Positions 58,490 through 64,000 of a stretch of DNA of 64,000 bases are shown here, in pieces. Both the position numbers and the translations under genes were made by a program. The DNA is taken from contig NZ_CP039396.1 in assembly GCF_004803915.1 (NCBI RefSeq), positions 1,736,001-1,800,000 on the forward strand. Reading direction: 5' to 3'. How positions within the stretch are numbered: position 1 is the first letter of the stretch; each line of letters starts with the position of its first letter. The stretch comes from Duncaniella dubosii. GTDB taxonomy: Bacteria > Bacteroidota > Bacteroidia > Bacteroidales > Muribaculaceae. Below the pieces are notes generated by a model. That model saw only the letters and a program-made list of their open reading frames with translations. It was not told where the DNA came from and did not search any database.

Positions 58490-59746
58490 TCATACGGATC
58501 TCAGATGTTTGACAGCCTTTATAAGCGCGCGCGTGGTCGCAGATTCGATAATCCGCTGCCGTGTGCCTGCAAAGTGGAATGTCTCGGCTCTGCTGAGGGT
58601 GCCTTTAGTGGTAATTACCGATGTGGAGATGCACACGGTGCCGACAGGCTTGGCCTCACTGCCACCTCTGGGCCCGGCTATGCCGCTGGTTGCTATTGCA
58701 ACCTTTGCTCCTGTGACGCGCAAAGCACCCGCCGACATTTCGCGGACTACTGGGAGGCTGACCGCTCCGTTGTCGTTCAATGTTTTGGCGCTGACACCAA
58801 GAACTCCTGTCTTTATGCCATTGCTGTAGCTCACGACAGAACCGACAAACACATCAGACGAACCGGGTACAAGAGTGATTTCATGAGCGATGTTGCCTCC
58901 CGTACAGCTTTCGGCTGTAGCGAGTGTAAGGCCGCGTTTTCTGCATTCCTGAAGTAGAATCTGAGCCGGGGTAAGATCCTCGGTAGCGAGGATGGCATCG
59001 CCCAATATTCTTTTAAGTTCAGCGGTTGCCCTTCTTACCTCGGAGATGATGAAATTCTTATCATTGTGCGCACCGTCGATGCGGAGACGTATGAGTCCCG
59101 GCTTCGGGAGATAGGCGAGATGGAGGTAGGGTGGGAGTGAATCTTCCCACGGAGCTAATTTCTCGGCAAGCCCGCTCTCTGTGTAGTCGGTCACCATCAA
59201 TACGGCATGTTCGATGTCAACGTCGGTGTTGAATTTTTCGCGCAACTGCGGGAACACCTCGCTCTGAAACATCTCGCGGGTCTCGAACGGCACTCCGGGC
59301 ATTGCGACAAGCACTTTGCCGTCGCGCTCAAACCACATTATCGGGGCTGTCCCGACGCGGTTCTGTATCACGCGGCATGATGTCGGTACGATTGCCTGCG
59401 CAGCTGTGAGTTTGTTGAGTTTGAAGCCTTTGGCGTTTATGACCTTCATGACGTTTTCGAGGACGGAATGGTCTTCGACGAGTTCGCCCCCGAAGTAGTC
59501 GCACAACACTCGTTTGGTTATATCGTCTTTTGTCGGTCCGAGACCGCCTGTGGTCAGGATCACATCTGTCAGTTCAAAGGCTCTGTCGATAGCGCGGCGT
59601 ATTTCGTGAGCTTCGTCGCCTACGGTCTGGACATCGTTGACTTCCCAGCCGTAGGGCGCTATGTGGCGGGCGATTTCTCCTGAATTTGTGTCGGTAACCT
59701 GTCCGAGCAGGAGTTCATCGCCGATAACGATTACTGATACTTGCAT
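58490..59746 (-). CDS. cinA: CinA family protein (competence/damage-inducible; NMN deamidase-type)
   Basis: 418 aa. N-terminal MoaB/MPT-binding domain (MQVSVIVIGDELLLGQVTDTNSGEIARHIA; VILTTGGLGPTKDDITKRVL) and C-terminal CinA domain (LTLATAESCTGGNIAHEITLVPGSSDVFVGSVVSYSNGIK), with the nicotinamide-amidase motif TAESCTGG. The enzyme hydrolyses NMN or ADP-ribose. Stand-alone gene 80 nt downstream of tsaD. Confidence 0.9.
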   Translation of the reverse strand: MQVSVIVIGDELLLGQVTDTNSGEIARHIAPYGWEVNDVQTVGDEAHEIRRAIDRAFELTDVILTTGGLGPTKDDITKRVLCDYFGGELVEDHSVLENVMKVINAKGFKLNKLTAAQAIVPTSCRVIQNRVGTAPIMWFERDGKVLVAMPGVPFETREMFQSEVFPQLREKFNTDVDIEHAVLMVTDYTESGLAEKLAPWEDSLPPYLHLAYLPKPGLIRLRIDGAHNDKNFIISEVRRATAELKRILGDAILATEDLTPAQILLQECRKRGLTLATAESCTGGNIAHEITLVPGSSDVFVGSVVSYSNGIKTGVLGVSAKTLNDNGAVSLPVVREMSAGALRVTGAKVAIATSGIAGPRGGSEAKPVGTVCISTSVITTKGTLSRAETFHFAGTRQRIIESATTRALIKAVKHLRSV

Positions 59747-59826
59747 TCTTTATGATTGAGGATGAGGTTTAAAAGACAAAATAAAAGATTAAAGATTAAG
59801 GAGCAACGGTTAAAAAAGTTTGCCTC

Positions 59827-60843
59827 TTATACTTGAACACGAGCGTAGGGCACGGCGTCATATCGGCAGAAATCCCTGTCGAGATATTTATAGTAGGCGG
59901 CGATTGCGACCATTGCGGCATTGTCGGTGGTGAATACGCGTGGTGGTATGAATGCGGTCAGACCGTTGCGCGAGCAATAGTCGGCGACCGCATCGCGGAC
60001 GCCTGAATTTGCCGAGACTCCGCCTCCGATTGCCACCGTCTTGACCCCTGTCTGCTTTACGGCTTTATCAAGTTTGTGCATCAGGATGTCAATGATGGTC
60101 TTTTGGAGCGAGGCTGCAAGGTCGGCTTTGTTTTCCTCGATGAATCCGGGGTCGTTCTTAAGCTCGTCGCGAAGTGTGTAGAGAAACGAAGTCTTCAATC
60201 CGCTGAAGCTGTAGTCAAGACCGGGAATGTGTGGTTTGGCAAACTTGAAACGGCCGGCGTCACCCTCGGCTGCGAGCCTGTCGATGTGTGGTCCGCCGGG
60301 ATAAGGCAATCCCATCACTTTCGCACACTTGTCGAACGCCTCGCCGGCGGCATCATCGATTGTCTGCCCGAGGATTTCCATGTCATTGTAGTTTCTGACG
60401 AGGATTATCTGGCTATTGCCCCCGGAGACGAGAAGGCATATAAACGGGTAGGCGGGGACAGCGTCTTCCTCCGTGCGCCGGATGAAATGGGAGAGCACGT
60501 GGCCGTGGAGATGGTTGACATCGACAATGGGGATGCGCAGTCCGAGCGACATGCCTTTGGCAAAGCTTGTCCCGACAAGCAATGACCCAAGCAGACCCGG
60601 TCCGCGTGTGAAGCCGATTGCAGTCAGGTCCGATTTGCTTATCCCGGCGCGTTTCAGGGCGGTGTCGACCACCGGGACTATGTTTTGCTGATGGGCGCGT
60701 GAAGCCAGTTCGGGGACAACTCCGCCAAACTCTGCATGCACTTCCTGAGATGCTATGACGTTGCTGAGCAACACACCGTCACGGATAACGGCCGCCGATG
60801 TGTCGTCGCACGATGATTCAATTCCTAATATTACGATACTCAT
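59827..60843 (-). CDS. tsaD: tRNA N6-adenosine threonylcarbamoyltransferase
   Basis: 338 aa. Starts MSIVILGIESSCDDTSAAVIRDG, has the iron-ligand VDVNHLHGHVLSHF (HxxxH) and the ATP-binding DDAAGEAFDKCAKVMGLPYPGGP and KTVAIGGGVSANSGVRD. It transfers the threonylcarbamoyl group to A37 of ANN-decoding tRNAs with TsaB/E. Essential in most bacteria and intact here. Confidence 0.97.
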   Translation of the reverse strand: MSIVILGIESSCDDTSAAVIRDGVLLSNVIASQEVHAEFGGVVPELASRAHQQNIVPVVDTALKRAGISKSDLTAIGFTRGPGLLGSLLVGTSFAKGMSLGLRIPIVDVNHLHGHVLSHFIRRTEEDAVPAYPFICLLVSGGNSQIILVRNYNDMEILGQTIDDAAGEAFDKCAKVMGLPYPGGPHIDRLAAEGDAGRFKFAKPHIPGLDYSFSGLKTSFLYTLRDELKNDPGFIEENKADLAASLQKTIIDILMHKLDKAVKQTGVKTVAIGGGVSANSGVRDAVADYCSRNGLTAFIPPRVFTTDNAAMVAIAAYYKYLDRDFCRYDAVPYARVQV

Positions 60844-60982
60844 GGAGTAAAATTTCTAAAAATTCAGCTGCAAAATTAGCAAATTCCACTGACAGAAAAA
60901 AGGATAGCTCTAAAATGAACTGTATTGCATGTGACTGTCGGATGGAAATGTGATGAAATGTTGTCGGCGGTGATAAATTAAA

Positions 60983-61015
60983 CGCCCCGGAAAGCCTTGA
61001 TGGCAATCCGGGGCG
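60983..61015 (-). terminator. Hairpin downstream of the OmpA-type gene
   Basis: CGCCCCGGA (60983-60991) and TCCGGGGCG (61007-61015) form a 9-bp stem. On the minus strand TTTAATTT follows. It lies between the OmpA gene (stop 61246) and tsaD (start 60843). The 402-nt spacer otherwise holds no ORF. Confidence 0.5.
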
Positions 61016-61245
61016 CAAACGTCAATTATTGTTTTTTAGAATAGAAAAAACTCAAATTTAGTTTTTTGCGGACTGACTTCCGTTCCGGCGATATCTTCAG
61101 TGGCGACTCTTCGCCAATTGGACTCCGCCTCTGCGGACTGTGATATCTGTTATTGCAGCATTCGGACAACTCTTTGCCTCCTGACTCTGTGTGCCTCTGC
61201 ACATCTGCGCTGTCAATGCCGGTCGGCGGGGATGTCAGTTGGGGT

Positions 61246-62457
61246 TTATTCGGGGATAGCGAAGATTACGATACGATTCCAGTCGTTGGTGTCGTAAACC
61301 TGAGTGTTGCTGCCTGCAGCTTCGAGGACGAGGCGGTTTGCATTGATGCCGTAGTCACCGGTGAGGATGTCAGCGACAGCCTGAGCACGGCGTTCTGAAA
61401 GCTTCATGTTGTATTCAGATGTGCCGGTATCCTTGTCGGCATAGCCACGGATGACGATAGTTGCATTTGGGTTGGCCTTCATGTATTCAGCCATGTTGTA
61501 GACATTGACCATTTCCTCTGAAGATACGTAGGCTGAGTTGAGCTTGAAGCGGACAGTCGGGAGGATGGTGGTTGAAGATTCTACGACAGTTTCTGATACT
61601 TCGGGGCAGGGGAGCTGTGCTTCAGCTGCGGCAAGCGCTGCGGAAGTTGTTGCGAGAGCTCCGCGGAGGTCGTTGATCTGTGCGTTGGCGTTGTTGAGAT
61701 AGTTCACGTAGTCACACGGGTTGTAGCGTTTGAACTTCGAACCTGTGAAGTAGAAAGTGAAACCGCCGATTGCCGAGAGATCGATGTCGATAGGACGGCC
61801 GAAAGCTTCGTTGTTGTAGTTGTCGCCGTAGAACTGAGCGCGTCCTTCTGCGAAGAAGTCAACATAGTTGCTGAGGCGGAAGCGGAGCTGCAAGCCGGCT
61901 GAAACCGGGAGAAGCCACTGGTTTTTCTTGATTGAACCGTCGTGGTCCTTGATATCGCCGAGTGACGGCTTGAAGTCATAGACGAATGTGCCGCCGAGTC
62001 CGATGAAGGGGACGATAGAGAAGACTCTGTCAGGATTGTAACCTCCGATGGAGTTGAACATATCCCACATGAAGTCTACGTTGAGGTTGGCGACACGGGC
62101 CTTGGCTGTCACGCCCTGATTCCAGTGCATCGCGCCATAGTAGGCCGAGAAGCGGAAGCCTAAATAGGGTGAGATCCATCGGCCGACACCGAGATTATAG
62201 ATTGCGGTGATACGACGGGCGTCGTCGCCCTTTACCTTTGAGTTCTCCATGAAGGGAGAACGGATACCGGCGCCAAGCTGGATAAACCAGTTGTCTTTCC
62301 ATGAACCGGGGGTGTAGTGGTCCTTGCACTCGACATCCTGTACGAGCACCGGAGTCTCTTCGACTACAACACCTGACACTGTTTCCTGTGCCTTTGCGTC
62401 GTTTGCGCTCCAGAGCATACCGCCTAAAGCCGCTACGATTAACAAATTTCTTTTCAT
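61246..62457 (-). CDS. OmpA-family outer membrane protein
   Basis: 403 aa from the ATG at 62457 (MKRNLLIVAALGGMLWSANDAKAQE), a signal peptide. An upstream frame of 50 more residues is Lys-rich and lies in the 5' leader. Residues about 50-255 form the beta barrel, and residues 300-403 are an OmpA peptidoglycan-binding domain (TVRFKLNSAYVSSEEMVNVYN ... YADKDTGTSEYNMKLSERRAQAVADILTGDYGINANRLVLEAAG). It links outer membrane and peptidoglycan. Highly expressed type in Bacteroidales. Confidence 0.9.
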   Translation of the reverse strand: MKRNLLIVAALGGMLWSANDAKAQETVSGVVVEETPVLVQDVECKDHYTPGSWKDNWFIQLGAGIRSPFMENSKVKGDDARRITAIYNLGVGRWISPYLGFRFSAYYGAMHWNQGVTAKARVANLNVDFMWDMFNSIGGYNPDRVFSIVPFIGLGGTFVYDFKPSLGDIKDHDGSIKKNQWLLPVSAGLQLRFRLSNYVDFFAEGRAQFYGDNYNNEAFGRPIDIDLSAIGGFTFYFTGSKFKRYNPCDYVNYLNNANAQINDLRGALATTSAALAAAEAQLPCPEVSETVVESSTTILPTVRFKLNSAYVSSEEMVNVYNMAEYMKANPNATIVIRGYADKDTGTSEYNMKLSERRAQAVADILTGDYGINANRLVLEAAGSNTQVYDTNDWNRIVIFAIPE

Positions 62458-63424
62458 TCTCTCATAAATTAAAAATGAAACACGTTTTTTAGTAAACTCT
62501 TTTTCTTTTTTTTGATTAAATTTTTTGTGCTTTTTGATTTTTGTCAGAATACCCGTTTTTCCGTGACTCTTCACGACGGGAGTCCTGTTCCCTGTGTGTT
62601 GTTTCACCTTGATTTTACGGTAGGTTTGTTAACTGTCCCGATCTTAGTGAATGTGTTTTGAAGCGTTTTGATTTTATAACATTAATATATTTTTATTTGT
62701 TCATAGACCCTCTTTTTACAATTGAATTTTAACATTTGAGGGTTAAAACAGTTAATTGAGCCATGATGGAGGGAAAATATATGAAATGTTAAAAACAGCG
62801 TATTAGGCTGTTGGTGTCAGCCTTGTGCGGTTAAGTGCCGTGTCGGTAGGCATTGCGGCTGCACATGGCGGATGAGGGGGGATACGTGGTGGAGGATAGC
62901 CCTTCGTGGAAATAATCGGAATAGATGGAATAAGAATGTCTGATGTAATTGATAGCAATATGACTAATTAAGGATTAGGGTGTTATCTGCGGTTTTAAAT
63001 CACACCGGCTGAAAAATTATTTATTTTTTTACTTTCCGTTATAGAACATATATATTTGATGAGTCATACCAATATAAAAGACTAATAATTAGAATTTTAC
63101 GATTATAATACAACTCTTGTGATTCATGGGTACGGTACTAATTTGCGACAAAATTATTAAATTTTTCATAAAGTGCAAAGGTTTCTAAATATTTTAACTA
63201 AATAAATGAAACTGAGGCGTTAAGCTAACTGCTTTTTAGTTAAAATCGGGTTGATACAAGAAGGCATGTGTTAAAATATGCTCATTATTGCCCTAAAAAC
63301 AGAGAGTTGTAGCCATTAACAGATATAATTGTACTATTCAGATAAATACATTTTCTATAACGCGAAGTAGAAAAAAGAATAGAAAATAGCATGAAAGAAA
63401 TCTTATTTATCATTTAACACAAAC
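62458..63424. other. 967-nt AT-rich intergenic region between the OmpA gene and the SusC-type gene
   Basis: No ORF of interest. Divergent promoters for the OmpA-type gene (minus) and the SusC-type gene (plus) are expected, but no exact TTTG-N19/20-TAnnTTTG was found at a good position. The last 350 nt are very AT-rich, typical of leader regions of SusC-type genes. Nothing else seen. Confidence 0.4.
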
Positions 63425-64000
63425 ATGAAAGACTTAATCTCAAGTCGTAGTCAATGGCTGCGGCACTTTTTCTTTGCGACGCACTGGAAAACAATGCTAC
63501 TCCTGTTGGTGCTTTGTGTCGGCTTCAATGCCAATGCACAGAATCTCACTGTCTCAGGAACAGTGGTCGACGGCACCGATGAACCAATGATCGGCGCGAC
63601 CGTACAGGTCGATGGTACTAAGAACATCGTTGTCACCGACATCGATGGAAACTTCACCCTTAAGAATGTAGCCAAAAATGCCACCCTCGTAGTGTCGTAT
63701 ATCGGCTATAAGACAGAAAAAATCGCAGTTGACGGCCAGACCAACATCCGCGTAGTGCTTTCGGAAGACTCTGAATCGCTCGACGAAGTTGTTGTGATCG
63801 GTTATGGTGGCACCCGCGCCCGCCGCGACCTCACAGGCTCTGTCGGCTCAGTTTCAGGCGCTAAACTCGCCGCAGTCCCCGTGACCTCTGCCGCAGTCGC
63901 CCTTCAGGGTAAGGTTGCCGGCGTGCAGGTTACCACAGTCGACGGTCAGCCCGGTGCTGATATCAACATCCGTGTGCGTGGTGCGACATCGGTGACACAG
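63425..64000 (+). CDS. SusC/RagA-family TonB-linked outer membrane protein (N-terminal part)
   Basis: 192 codons to the right edge. Signal peptide MKDLISSRSQWLRHFFFATHWKTMLLLLVLCVGFNANAQ, then the carboxypeptidase-D-like domain (LTVSGTVVDGTDEPMIGATVQVDGTKN ... VVSYIGYKTEKIAVDGQ), the SusC signature DEVVVIGYGGTRARRDLTGSVGSV and plug domain start. It imports glycans or other nutrients together with a SusD partner, expected beyond the edge. Confidence 0.93.
   Translation, partial: MKDLISSRSQWLRHFFFATHWKTMLLLLVLCVGFNANAQNLTVSGTVVDGTDEPMIGATVQVDGTKNIVVTDIDGNFTLKNVAKNATLVVSYIGYKTEKIAVDGQTNIRVVLSEDSESLDEVVVIGYGGTRARRDLTGSVGSVSGAKLAAVPVTSAAVALQGKVAGVQVTTVDGQPGADINIRVRGATSVTQ

Overview
The window looks like a chromosomal segment of a Bacteroidales gut bacterium, probably near the family Muribaculaceae, carrying an integrated siphovirus-like prophage. 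Evidence for the host group: a SusC/RagA-type TonB receptor start at the right edge, an OmpA-family outer membrane protein, Bacteroidales-style promoters (TTTG, 19-20 bp, TAnnTTTG) and no strong Shine-Dalgarno sites. The family-level guess is an inference.

Left host arm (1-9240): the end of a secreted protein gene, then a minus-strand catabolic operon of five genes (DapA/NanA-type aldolase, sodium:solute symporter, iron-type alcohol dehydrogenase, PdxA2-type dehydrogenase, four-carbon acid sugar kinase). Next come a tRNA-Glu / rpsT / tRNA-Glu unit with a clear promoter, an outer membrane protein, recO (frameshifted as written), a small membrane protein gene and tRNA-Pro(CGG).

Prophage (about 9241-56691, 47.4 kb): it is inserted at the 3' end of tRNA-Pro(CGG), with a 20/21-bp att repeat at each end. 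The integrase (plus strand) sits beside attL, and a divergent HTH repressor/Cro-like pair sits beside attR. Nearly everything between is on the minus strand. From right to left: LuxR-type regulator, primase-helicase (split by an IS110-family element), DnaA-domain-IV-like protein, lipoprotein and small early genes, exonuclease-BRCT, small genes, ClpP-like protease, capsid, a phosphoribosyltransferase, a PLD-like protein, terminase, lysis cassette (holin, amidase, spanin-like), ArdC anti-restriction protein, portal, connectors, tail and fibre genes, tape measure and a last tail protein. At least five prophage operons share a promoter, GTCTTTTA-N19-TAnnTTTG, which I take to be the late promoter.

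The most unusual content is non-coding. (1) Two leader RNAs (17.8-18.0 kb and 46.3-46.6 kb) have the same architecture but different, compensating helix sequences, each starting at a promoter and ending at a start codon. (2) A gene-free, hairpin-dense stretch of about 600 nt at 18.25-18.91 kb contains three co-linear long-range helices and looks like a large ornate structured RNA. (3) The IS110 element has a long structured 3' non-coding region that could be a bridge RNA.

Right host arm (56692-64000): the displaced tRNA terminator, a 50-aa peptide gene, a VKOR protein with a degenerate C39-like domain, a thioredoxin, cinA, tsaD, an OmpA-family protein and the start of a SusC-type receptor.

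A caution for all readers: at least 15 loci (tRNA-Pro, recO and many prophage genes, including four sites in the terminase) are each broken by what looks like loss of exactly one base in a short homopolymer. Restoring one base repairs every reading frame. This is best explained by uncorrected sequencing error, so 'pseudogene' below means broken in the sequence as given, not necessarily in the organism.
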